Below, in pieces: positions 34,020 through 45,000 of a stretch of 64,000 nucleotides of DNA. The translations under genes and the position numbers were made by a program. Origin of the DNA: Pleurotus djamor (lineage: Eukaryota; Basidiomycota; Agaricomycetes; Agaricales; Pleurotaceae). Numbering within the stretch: position 1 is the first letter of the stretch; the number at the start of each line of letters is the position of its first letter. The notes under the pieces were generated by a model. It was not told where the DNA came from and searched no databases. It saw only the letters and a program-made list of their open reading frames with translations. The stretch is from contig JAPEVF010000164.1 of the NCBI GenBank assembly GCA_029747585.1, positions 21,088 through 85,087 of the forward strand, given 5' to 3'.

Positions 34020-35728
34020 TTAATTTCCATTCTCTTCGTCTTCCTCATCTTCATACTCGCCCTCTTCGCTTTCTGTTTCTTCCTCCTCAGTATCTGGATA
34101 GTAATCCCTCTCATACCCTACCTTTGTGTACCGCTCGAGTTCCCGAAGTTGTGGTTTCTGAATGTCGCAATCTTGGATATCAACGCTTCGTATCGGTTTC
34201 CCATGTTCTTTTCGGATCCTACAGAGAGAAATAAGTAAAGAACATCCAATCATCATATTTCGCTCTCCATTCAGTTTCCACTCGAATGGTCAACAGGTCC
34301 AGGTTATTGAAATCGGCACTTGTGATGTTGGGCGAGGATGGTTCAGGTCCAACGAGTAGGCGCAGTATTTCCACTCGGTCGGTGTGAACACTTCTGAGAT
34401 GAACTAGGAAGGGAAGGAGTTTCGACCAAGCTTGACCTTCCTCATCATCCATACTCCCCCAGAAGCGTAGATTGTGGATTGCGCCGAGGGGAAGTGATGT
34501 TACGATGTTGTCCTCCCTTCTCAGCGGGCTTGGAAAGTCCATTATCCGTAGTTGGAATTGGTCGGTGGACGCGTTGGTACCAACAGTCAGTGTATAGTCG
34601 TCATCCGTGAATGCCGCCATAACAACTCTCACGTCCAGAGATGAATCCGGTGGGAAGCGAGTGGAGATGAACCGACGAAGATGAGAAATATTTTCCTGGA
34701 TCTTGCGGGTATCACCACATCCCTGAAATTCGATGTCGACATTGGCGGTGTCCGGAATCTGGAGGTAGCTCAGTAGTTTTGATTCTTGTAGGTATTTGAG
34801 TTTCAACTTGATCGTCCGCAGCCCGAGAAGGGGTATTGCTATGGGGAGGGGTGGCGTAAGCGAAATGGGATGGTCGGACGAGATCTTGCCAATCGTAACA
34901 TTTTCCAGCAAAGGCGCGTTACGGAGTAGCTGGATGACCCATGGTATGGATAGGAACCTTCCTTCACTGCTCACATCGATGGTGAGATGTCTCAAGGAAG
35001 GGAGGTACGGCGTGCTGATTGGCAGGATTCTCAGGAGCGTCATCGACCGGACGGCGGTTAAGTCCTTCCAAAATGATGTCATGATCCAAGGTATCATACT
35101 GTCCTCATCGCCATCCCGTCCCACGTCGACCTGGATCGAGAGTTTTTGTAGGAGAGGAGCACTAGGGCTGCCATCCTTCTGAAAGAATTGGGCAGCCATT
35201 CGTGACGTATCATATCCAGGCCCACGTATACGCAGCTCCTCGAACCTGTATGTCTCTCTGGCCAAGAGACGCATAGGATGCCGTTGTTCAAATCCATAGA
35301 AGTGATACGCATCGCACTCAACGGTAAGAGGTTCCTTCTTTGAATGTACAAGCGACCGGGAAATCGAGTTAGGGTCCTCAAAGGAGATGTGGGACCAGAC
35401 CTGCGGCGTACTCAAGGCGATATCCCTCCACGCAGTACAGACAAGGATGATCGCGGATGGGGTATGGTTGAATATCTCGCGTAGCGTTCGGCACGCGATG
35501 AAAATTTCTGCAATGATTTCGTTCGGGAGCTTGGAGATCGCAGCGAAGGTGTTCCGACGCGTACGCAGCGCGCAAACGATTTTCATGTGTTTAGCGATCT
35601 TCTTGTCAATCGCGCATTGATCGTTGAGGTCGGGATATATTCTAGCCTGGCAAAATGTTCAAGTAGCTGAGCCAACGAAACGACGAGAAGGATAAGGACA
35701 AATACTGGTTTGTTGAAGCACATACCAT
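34020..35728 (-). CDS. F-box/LRR-like protein with 3-nt first coding exon
   Basis: The N-terminus is recovered by splicing: the ATG at 35728-35726 is followed at once by GTATG, and the intron 35725-35647 ends in TTGCCAG. The result is MARIYPDLNDQCAIDKKIAK and then CALRTRRNTFAAISKLPNEIIAEIF, the usual agaric F-box leader and F-box. LRR-like blocks follow (LPSLRHLTIDVSSEG, NAPLLENVTIG, GLRTIKLKLKYL). The frame of the main exon ends at 34219, but a shifted frame to 34020 continues IRKEHGKPIRSVDIQDCDI and an acidic tail, the typical ending of these proteins. Joining needs either a 25-nt GT-AG gap (34243-34219) or a 75-bp intron from GTTGAC. Role: probable SCF substrate receptor, substrate unknown. 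Confidence 0.75.
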
Positions 35729-38198
35729 CAATGATTGTATCTTGTGAGTGGTTGACGCAGGGAAGACGTGTTTTCTTGGTGTTGAGTAGGATGAGGCAAC
35801 TGAGGCAGTGACAATGCAGTGGCTTCCGCCTCGTTTTTGCCTCGTTGTTATCTGGCGACCATTCAGGGGCCTATCAGGGCGAAAAGGACTTTTCGTCCAT
35901 TCACCGACCCTACCTCAGATGCTTGATACTTCGCGCCCGTACGACGGATACATCAAAACGACAGAACATCAAAAATACATTCAATCCAAGGAGAGAAGTT
36001 ATAAAGCAAGGCTACGGCGGTAACATCGTAAGGAAGCGATCAACGGACGACACCAGGTAGCGTCCAAGGGCAGCATCTTGTGACTAAGATAACGGGCGCG
36101 ACCCCGAAGGTGGCTGGTTAGAAGGTCATGCTGAAGGAAAACACGTCAGCACAGGTCCTTAGGGATGGTGGTGAAAGCAGATGCCAGAGATAACATATCG
36201 CACCGCTCAGGATGTTCGTGGTAGAGCGTAGGGTAACTCCATGCCGGAAATTCAGCAATGGGCCGCACGAAATTTAACGGCAAAAGAGATTGTAGGCTTC
36301 TCCATCAGCGGTGCTAGCATTGGCCGTAAGAACTTGAGGGTAAGCGAATAGCTGATGGGTTTTTCGCCTGTGGAGAAAGAAAGAAAATGTCATCAGTATT
36401 AGAATGAAGGCAATGAATGCCGGGTCAAGTACTTAATGATGTACGACGGGAGAGGGCGCGCTCCACAACGAAGCGTACGAAGGGGAGGGCCCTCATGAAG
36501 TACTCAAAGTGATGACTGTGATGGGGAAAGACAAAGGGGACAGAGACAGACGAGCAAACAGACGAACCGTCGTCTCAGCATTGAGTCAGTCGCGAGCTCA
36601 GAGGATACGGTTCTTCTGTGCTTTCTGAGTCTGACGCTGCGCGAGGTGTGTTAGCTACGTTAGAATGAGTGTGAACGCCAGACGTCAATGAGTTGTAGAG
36701 GAAAGAAATGAAGGGAAAGGGAGACGTACCGACACGGTCAAAAGAGAGGCTACCATCCGATCCAGCCGTCCATCTTCTGCGAACACGGCTTGGAAGGCAC
36801 CAACGAGGCTCCAGATCGGCGGTTTGTCCCTTGAGAGTAGAGCATTCGTTGTTAAAAGCAGCGTGAGCCGAAGAAAGGCCACTGAACGGAGTAGAACTGC
36901 GTACATGAGAGGGCGACTTCCTTCACGAGCACTGGCTGCTCAATTGTTTCCTTCCCGGTGAGAGTTTCGCAGACATGGCTCCAATGAATGGAAGATGCTA
37001 ATGAACTAGGGGAAGAGTGAATACGACCAGCCTAATAGTAAAAGAAAGGACAAGGAGGCGTACTCAGTGTCCGGTCCCCCTGTTGTTCCAGCTTATCTAA
37101 GTGCTCTAGTGCAAGCGTGCGCTCCGTATCCTTCATCGGTCACCATTTTCCATCGGATCTTCATATTCCTGGTCAGTCAAGTTCACACCGTTGGGTCCCT
37201 TGGTCAAGGATTCGGGCTTCGGAAAGTTTTGGGAAAGTGCTTCAATCGGTTCGGGTGGGTGTGCTTCAGAGACAAGTTGGTAGATGTCTTTGATCTGTGA
37301 GAATAGTCCGACCGTAGACTGGATTGTGTGGTCTTGCACCGAACGAGCTTGGACGGTGAAGTGGATGAGCGGGAAGAAACTTCGACCGGCGCTAAACGGC
37401 TTCAGATGATGTCATTGGTTTGTTTCCGCCTTCACTCATTGTTCGCTCATGCTTCTGGTTTACAACCCGGTCAGTGGCCATGGTTTCCTCTCCTCGACCA
37501 TCTTCTATTTTCAGGTCTAGCTCGTTTAAACATGTACGATTGGTACCAATCTTCCTTCCCTTTGTTCGCTGGGAACCACTTGAGTTTCAGCATCCATTGA
37601 CGGCCTTACAAGTTACTGTACGAACTTCGAAGGATGTATTATCATTTCTCAGCTCGGGCTTCTCTGCGCTGGTTCTATCTAGATTTGAGGTTCTATGTTC
37701 TCCTTCAAGCTTCACGAGTCATGGTTCTCACTGCTCAGTTCGAGCACAGTTCTCAGAAGGGAGGGGAATGGGTCTGTATGACACTTCCTTCCTTCCGAAT
37801 GTCGCTCCAAACCTCAAGCTCAAGGCTTGAGAACAACACCTTCGATGCTACTCAGCTCAGACTCAGCTCGAACCTGAGACTCAAGTTTTGTTGCTACGAT
37901 TTCCCCATCAACACGTGCCGCGTGCGCCCAAGACTCAGAGCGCAGTTAAATTCGTGCATCTCAATCCAGAAGATTCCTATGATTGTCTTAACGCTTGGAA
38001 AGAGTACGCAGCGATCTGTGGAATTCGAGGGAACCTTGTTGGTATTACCTATTATCTCGACCTTCTCATGGGTCACGTCGATTCAAACGTCAAGTGACTC
38101 ATACCCTGCCAACGCTTCTATCCCATCACAGTCGCTTCGCATGTCCAACTGCGCACTTTCAGAAGCGACTGATTCGAAATGATAGCGGCTGTATCGCC
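35729..38198. other. Intergenic region, partly duplicated upstream of another BTB gene
   Basis: No gene supported in 35729-37300. From about 37830 to 38198 the sequence is similar to 54500-54871, the upstream region of BTB paralog 3: shared GACTCAGAGCGCAGT, CATCTCAATCCAGAA, CTGCCAACGCTTCTAT and CCATCACA / TCATCACA. So the promoter was duplicated together with the gene. Confidence 0.45.
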
Positions 38199-38208
38199 TA
38201 TAAGTACT
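38199..38208 (+). promoter_or_regulatory. TATA element of BTB paralog 2
   Basis: TATAAGTACT, followed by TCGATTC, 98 bp before the ATG at 38297. Conserved in all three BTB paralogs of the window. Confidence 0.65.
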
Positions 38209-38296
38209 TCGATTCAGTACTTCGAGGGGTGAACCCCAGTATTCTTCTAATCATTCCTGCATACACTAATCTACAGTGCGACTCGAAGCGGTCGTC

Positions 38297-39283
38297 ATGT
38301 CCTCCCCAAACGACTCTCCCAGTGTGGCCGATCACCCATTCAACAGCCCAAAAGCCAACCTCATCCTTCGTTCCTCCGACAACGTTGAATTCCGAGTGTT
38401 CAAAGCGATCCTCGAGCTCTCCTCACCCGTATTCGAGACAATGCTAGAAATTCCCCCTCCCGATCACGAAACATCCACAGAAACGACTCCAGTCTTTCCT
38501 CTCGATGAATCCTCCCTCATCCTTGATTACATTCTGCGATTCTGTTATCCCGGAGATAACCCCAGCATTCCGGACGTCCAGACACTCGAGCTGTTGGTAC
38601 CTGTGGTGGATAAATACTGCCTCGACAGAGCTATGCGCTTTCTGGAGGCCCGTTATATCTCCATTTGCGCGAAAACCATCCAGAATCAACCGTTGCAAGC
38701 TTTGGTGGTAGCTTGCCGTCACGGATGGTGTGATCTCGCTAAGAAAGTCGCCGAAGCCTGTCTTTACTACTCCATTGATGAATTGATAGGTCAAGCATCT
38801 GGAGTTACTGAAGAAGGTGTTACCCTTACATCAGCAGCGTTCTGGAGGCTGCTTGAGTACCATCTTCGAATCCGTCGGGGCGTGGGCAAGATAGACATGT
38901 GCTTTGCGGGTCTCCAATCCGGCGTTCAGAGTAAGGATGATCATAGTTGCGGGTGGATTGCCATGGGGAATGGGAGCCGTGGGCCACGCTGGTGGGCCGC
39001 GTATGTAGGGCAATTGTCCCAGGAGATGTCCGCGGGTGCGCCGCTCCGAGTCCTTAGGGAGGCGTTGGCAGATCCGATGAAGGGTGTTTCGGTGGATTGC
39101 AGGGGTTGCTTCAAGCAGAGCATGCGCTGTGCGGTTGCTGACTTTCACAAGACGCTACAGCAGAGGGTATCGTCACTGAGGGAGAATGTGGGTTGTTACT
39201 TCATCTCTGCGTAGAAATCTACACAAGCTTACGCGAATTTACTTTATTTGGAATAGGCGGAGAATTCAACAATAATACTTTAG
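38297..39283 (+). CDS. BTB/POZ-domain protein (paralog 2)
   Basis: I start at 38297 (MSSPNDSPSVADHPF) by alignment with the paralogs rather than at the in-frame Met at 38276. The BTB domain has KANLILRSSDNVEFRVFKAI, LSSPVFETMLEIP, ILRFCYPGDNPS and LLVPVVDKYCLDRAM. The C-terminal region has VVACRHGWCDLAKKVAEACL and NPMKG-like DPMKGVSVDCRGC. The open frame would stop at 39214, but a GTGGGT...ATAG intron at 39188-39256 (69 bp) gives a better end, NAENSTIIL, homologous to DAEGSRIL of paralog 3. Function unknown beyond the BTB protein-interaction fold. Confidence 0.85.
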
Positions 39284-39660
39284 AGATTGAAGTCCTTCTC
39301 CTTGAGCTCCTTTCTCCTCATGTACGAGTCTTTTTCAAATGGTGACCGATGCTGCTGAGTCCATCATTTTCAATCTTCGTCGTTGATTTATACCATTTCT
39401 TTCCATTGATACTTACACAGTTGCTTGAACGCTAGGTCTGTAATTATATCAGATCTTCGTTGCCGGTCAATGACAAGCAAACGCAAAGCTAACCGGATGC
39501 TTCAGAAAACCGTGTCCCTACTTGGTCCCTACCTAAAGTACTTCTTCTAATTATTTCAACCGTCTGAGGGTGCACAATCATCACCCCCGCTCTCAAGGGG
39601 TAACGGGGACCTATCATCCGTTCAACTCTCTCCGGTCCTGTGGAAGCAAGAAGTGAGTCG
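39284..39660. other. 3' flank of BTB paralog 2
   Basis: AT-rich DNA with no gene; probably 3' UTR followed by spacer up to R1 copy D. Confidence 0.35.
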
Positions 39661-41580
39661 TGTTTCCAACAAGGATGATGTCATCGCACATGGGGTTTAG
39701 CGCCGACCAAGCGCCCACTGGACAAATTTTTCTCTTTCCACATCAACCAAGCTCGTTTGACGCAAAACGAGGCCTCAGGATACGCGAAGTCGACCTACAT
39801 GACATTGAATGGACGGAAGAAGCGCTCTTTTAACACTGTCCACTCGTCTGATGTCCAGAAAGATGGCGACTAGACTCAGAGGATCTATCAATTGTCTCGG
39901 GCGGAGTAGCTTTAGTTGCGGGAGCAGCAGGAGAATGACTATTGGCTTCGAGTACACCGTGAGTATGTTTCCGTCTTCCTCTTCATCCTTTGTCCTTACT
40001 CAGACCCACCTAGGACCTTTGATGCCACCAGCTCCTACGCAAACGTGGTCAATGATACGCCCTGCCTTGCATTATTCTCCTTAATCTATTCGCGCTTCTA
40101 TCACCGCTCACGGATCGGCACACGCCGAATATCCAGGGGACCTCCACACTTGACACTAATCCCAGCGCAAAAAATGTTGCAAGGTCAACAAAACGGATTG
40201 AATTCCTCAACGCCAATCACCTGTCTTGGATGACCTCGAGTCAAACCGCAACAACGAGGAGGCATGCCTGCAGAGCTCCAGTGGGTAACGCCGTCGCCGC
40301 CCTGCCATTTGTCTAGATTATGAATATGTGCTTCCTTCCACCATTCGATGACTAGGGGTACGACGTCACGTCACTGGGATGCGTCTCACCCACTTACACC
40401 AGCCTCCATACGCCCGTCAAACTGCAAGACACTTCGACGCAAATCAATTACCCACCGTAGATTTCTGATATGCCGGACACTGGTTGCTTTTAGTCGTCGA
40501 TGGGCGCGGGTAATCCGGTTCGTCCATCTCTTTCCTCCCCTGCCTTCCCTTCCCACAGTTCTCCCTTCAACGTCGCCGTGATACACCTCACATTTCCCTC
40601 GACCTCCCTGTCCTGCCGTCTTCATGCGCATATTAACGTGATATCTTTTACAGTCCTGCATACACGACGCAGCTAATCGACTACTTGTTCGCGTGCTTGA
40701 ATTCAAGTCACCATCCGCGCTGCCGTCGAAGTTTCTGTAGCGCTTCGAAGTGACTGGACTACATCTGTCCTGTGCCGTTGCGATGGGCCGTTGGAAGGTG
40801 TGTCAACCTCAAATCCCCTCGTGCTTATTGGCTTACCTCTCCCAGAAGGTTGGTATCCCCCACTGACCTCCATGAACACTTTTGTCGATCGACCATACCA
40901 TCAAGCGGTGTACGTACTGTCGTTTCGCATCTCGTCGATGCCAGCGCTGACACCTGTAGTTCTCTAGCTCTCCCCTCTTAAGCAGAGAGCACTTCGTAGG
41001 GCAAACGATCCTTCTTTAACCTTGGTGTTACGTATGCTCTCGGCTGCCTTTCTTGTTCTCGCTACCTGCATCGATGCTACCCGGACTAGTAGATGGCTGT
41101 AGAGTAGTTTGGTATTCCTCCCCGGTGTCGCTCGTTGTGCTGTATGAGCTTTGTACGTGCGATGCTATTGAGTCCCCAATGTTCTTCCACGAGTTGTGTG
41201 TGGAGTATGATGGACAGTAACTAGTTACTCTTCAAACGCTCTGATAAGATGGACACTTTACTTACCTTTGTTATCATTGGTTTCTTTTTCCTCCTTTCAT
41301 GTCTCTCAGTGTTCCTTCCTTGTTTGTTTCTTGTTTCTCGCGTTTCGCTTCTCGCTTCTTCTTTCTCGTTCTCGCCTCTCCTTTGTCATTTTCCAGTCCT
41401 CACCGAGGTCGTATAGGTAGGGTAATTCGATGCTCAATGGATGATGCAGGGCTGTCTGCTGAGACGCAGACGTATGTCCTGTTCCTCGGTGTCCGCTTCG
41501 GTGTTCTGTTTGTTCTCCTCTCAGTTTCGGCTTCTCATTTCATGACTCGTATTTCTCTTTCTTCATTTCGCTCAGCAAAC
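39661..41580 (+). repeat. Dispersed family R1, copy D
   Basis: Begins with TGATGTCA at 39676-39683 and TTTAGCGCC, then CACCGTGAGTATG with an intron-like stretch to about 40013. Later blocks are ATTCGATGACTAGGGGTACGACG (40344), CCTGCATACACGACGCAG (40654, shared with copy B at 32337), a single 3' segment with TGTCAACCTCAAATCCC and GATGGACACTT (41250), and a terminal CTCAGTTTCGGCTTCTCATTTC tract that ends near 41578. It lacks the upstream half seen in copies B and C, so the half left of TGAYGTCA is dispensable or a separate unit. Confidence 0.65.
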
Positions 41581-42094
41581 ACAGCCATGAGGTGGGTTTG
41601 TCCGCCTCGTGACTCACTACCAATACCATTTACCAGTTGGCCCAACTTTCTCCACTCCACGTTTTGCGATCCTGGTTGAGCGACACGCCGATGCCTTGAA
41701 CCCCATCAAAGTATGTCTTTTTTTCCCTTTCCTTGTCTCCCGTGAATGCGTCTTGATATTGGCCCAACGACCTGCAGCGAACACCTTCTGGCTCATTTTG
41801 CGGCCTCACTGCGCACTCTCCGTCCTCTTAGCTGATGCAGTTGAGATTCTCAGCCCTCAGTACTTGTTACCTAGGCCCAGTTCTCAAGCTCAAGTTTCCA
41901 TGTGTAAGTTTAATATTCGGTTCCATTTCACCATCGCATCCACACTCTAAAGAGTCGAGTTTCGCTTCTTGTCTACTCTACAGGATCAACATCAATTTGA
42001 CTTGTATCCAATCATGGTCTAAATTTCGAGGCATACTAGGTGCTGTCCTTGTTGATTTTTATTTTTTTACCGTGCCAATATCCAACCAGTATCA
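41581..42094. other. Intergenic region
   Basis: No gene supported; 3' side of the minus-strand DUF2235-WD40 gene. Confidence 0.3.
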
Positions 42095-45000
42095 TTAGGT
42101 ATTGTCCGGCTCCTCGATATCATGCTGCTCCTCCACTTCGACCTTGGCCCGCAGCTCCATGATCAAAGCAGCCAGACGATGATTAATGCCGTCTAGATCA
42201 TCAGACACCTTGGGGATCAGACTCCTTGATATCACCTTGATATCACCAACCAACTCCTCCGTATTGTCAGGCTCTTCGCTATCACCAGGCTCTGCGGCAT
42301 CAACTAGAATAGCCTCAGTGTTCTGTTCCTTGTTGAAAATATCTGCATCGAGGAGAGTGACACGACCAGCATCCGCTACCACGAGGTCCATACCATCGAA
42401 CGAAAACGTGAGAAACGACGCTGAATGCTGAACGTCGAAGTTCAGAAGGGGCGCCCACGTCTGGCAGCACCATACTCTGACGTTCCCAGACAAACGGTCA
42501 GATGAGGCGAGTGCCAATCCATCCTCTCGGAATGCTAATGCTTGAATGCCGCTGTGAGGGGTAGAAATCGAGTGGAAAACACTAGGCCTGTCAAGTTTCC
42601 AGACTTTCAGGACGCCTGACGATGATCCACCCACGATAATTGATGTCGACCAGCAAGCTGCCAGGGCAGAAGCCCCGAGCGAGTCGTTGAAGTCAAAGTC
42701 TCCTTTGTCCCGGAAATTCGTCAGACTCAGGGCCACTCCCTCGCTGCTGGCGGATATGACTGTCTCGATGTCGTGGCCGAGAAGATGGTGTATGGGGGTA
42801 GCGCAGCGCATTCGGTAATGACGCCTTTTATAATCTTGGATAACAATGATAAAGCCCTTGTTAGTCCCGAAGATGATGGTATGGCCAGTTTGGGAGATGC
42901 AGACGACAGTGATATCGCCTATGTCAAGGTCCGCACTGATTTCAGAGTATGATATCTGGCGGAATATTTTCATGCCGTCCGACTCGACTTTGAAGACAGT
43001 AGCAAGGTGCATGGTATTTGATGTCATGACAATGACGGATCCGTCAGGGGAGAACACAAGGGAATATTGGACCCCCAGAATCTACCGTCGAGATGTATGC
43101 GCGGCTCTCTTTGGTCCCTATCGTAACGGAGAAGCTGGAAGGTCATTTTCATGTGCCGCTCATGCAAGCCCGCGCCAGTGTCGGGGGATGAGTGAGGTTG
43201 CTTCACAAGGACATGTAGGCCACGCCGGGGAAGGGATACGGCCTGAACGTCCTTATCTTGAAGGCGGTAGTCATAGTAAGTTAGTCGAGCTGAAAAAGGG
43301 CAGATGTGGTATTCAGCATGAATATCATCATGAATGAAATCATTGAAACATGGCAAAGAGTGAGACTTACGATCGCCGAGCGATTCAATTATTGTTTTTG
43401 GATCCAACAAACAGGACCGGCGAATCGGCGAGGAGAATGCTCTGATTTGCAGGGTGTTGAAAGTCCGCTTCTCTGGTGGTATGGGCGGTGCGTAAGCTAG
43501 AAGGCCTCGTAAAATATCCAGACACTGCGTCTCTTGAATTTCCGGGCCGGGATTGGAGTTGATGGCATCGATGGCGTACAGTATCGCGTTTCCCAGCTCA
43601 CGCTCTGAGGCTAGGCGATCACCTAAAAGAGGTCAACTTCAACTAGTGAAATGCATGGGTAACACATACCCACATGGGTTATGGGTATGGGTTTCGTGGG
43701 TATGGGTATGGGTGGGTGTATCATATATCTGAAAAAACCCATACCCATTCTGTGGGTTACGGGTACAGAAGGGGGTATATAGGGGCGTGGCAGCCCGACA
43801 ATCAATTTTCGTTTCTTATCTCTCAATATGGCGCTAGACGACCCCCCCGTTGCAGCAAAGCGAAAGGTTATTCCAACCGAAAAAGCCAGCGGCATCCCCA
43901 AGAAGAAACCAAAAACTACTACCAAGGAGTCCACAAAACGACCAACTAAGAAAGTAACAGTTGTGTCAGAGGAGGAGGATGATGCGCAACACTCTGATAA
44001 CGGAGTTGAGATCATTGAGATGGAGGATGTTGATGGGAATGTCACTGTTAAGAAGGTTAGCGCTCCCACAGGGCCAGACAATGGCGAGGAAGATGACGAC
44101 ACCGAGCTGGGTAAGTAAAATGGGACTACCACAATAGGAGCAAAGTACTTATCTTTTTTAGAACGAATGAAACGAAAATGGCGATCACCCATCTATGGAT
44201 TCTTCCAGCCCGAGGTGAAAGTTGACTATAGGCATGGCCGCAAACGCCACACCTTCGTTTGCGCCGCAAAGGGATGTGGCCACAAGACCCATCGCTATCT
44301 TGATACTACGGATGCGCAGTCCACCGGAAACATGCGCAAGCATGCGGTTACGTGCTGGGGTAAGGAGACTGTGGAGAAAGCGGATGAGGCTGGTGATGTT
44401 GACGTGGTGCGGACAAACATCGTACAAGGCATTCTTCGTGATGGCAAGATCACGGCGGCATTCGAGAGAAAGGGAAAGGGGAAAGTAACTTTTTCACACC
44501 GTCAGCACACGAAGATCGAGACCAAGTGAGTACTTACAGTACATTTGCCTGAGATGAAAGTAAAATGATTTGTACAGGGCCGAGATCGTCCGCTGGGTAA
44601 CGGAGAGCCTACGGCCGTTCAAGATCGTGTCTGATCGAGGATTTCAGTGTCTGATGAAGACAGGAAGGCCTGGATATTACCTACCTTCACCGACGACAGT
44701 CTCCCGAGATGTCAAGCTAGTCTTTGCGCGTGCACGTAAACGTATGGCGAAGATGCTGCAGGAATATGATGGTGATTTGAACTTCGCTACCGATGCGTGG
44801 ACTTCGCCCAACCACAGGGCATTTGTGGCTATAACGGTTCATCTGGAGATGGATGGCGAGCCTATTAGCATCCTACTTGACCTTGTGGAGGTCTCCGAGG
44901 TATGTAACCTGTGAGAGATTCAAGATTTGTACTCACCCGTCTTTTGCACNAGTCGCACAGTGGCTTCAACCTTGCAGCAGCGTTCGCCCAAGTATTAGAT

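Noticed and set aside
31477..34023. Several Ser/Pro/Cys-rich plus-strand open frames in R1 copy B
   Set aside because: The corresponding regions of copies C and D are not open in the same frame, so they are not conserved proteins.
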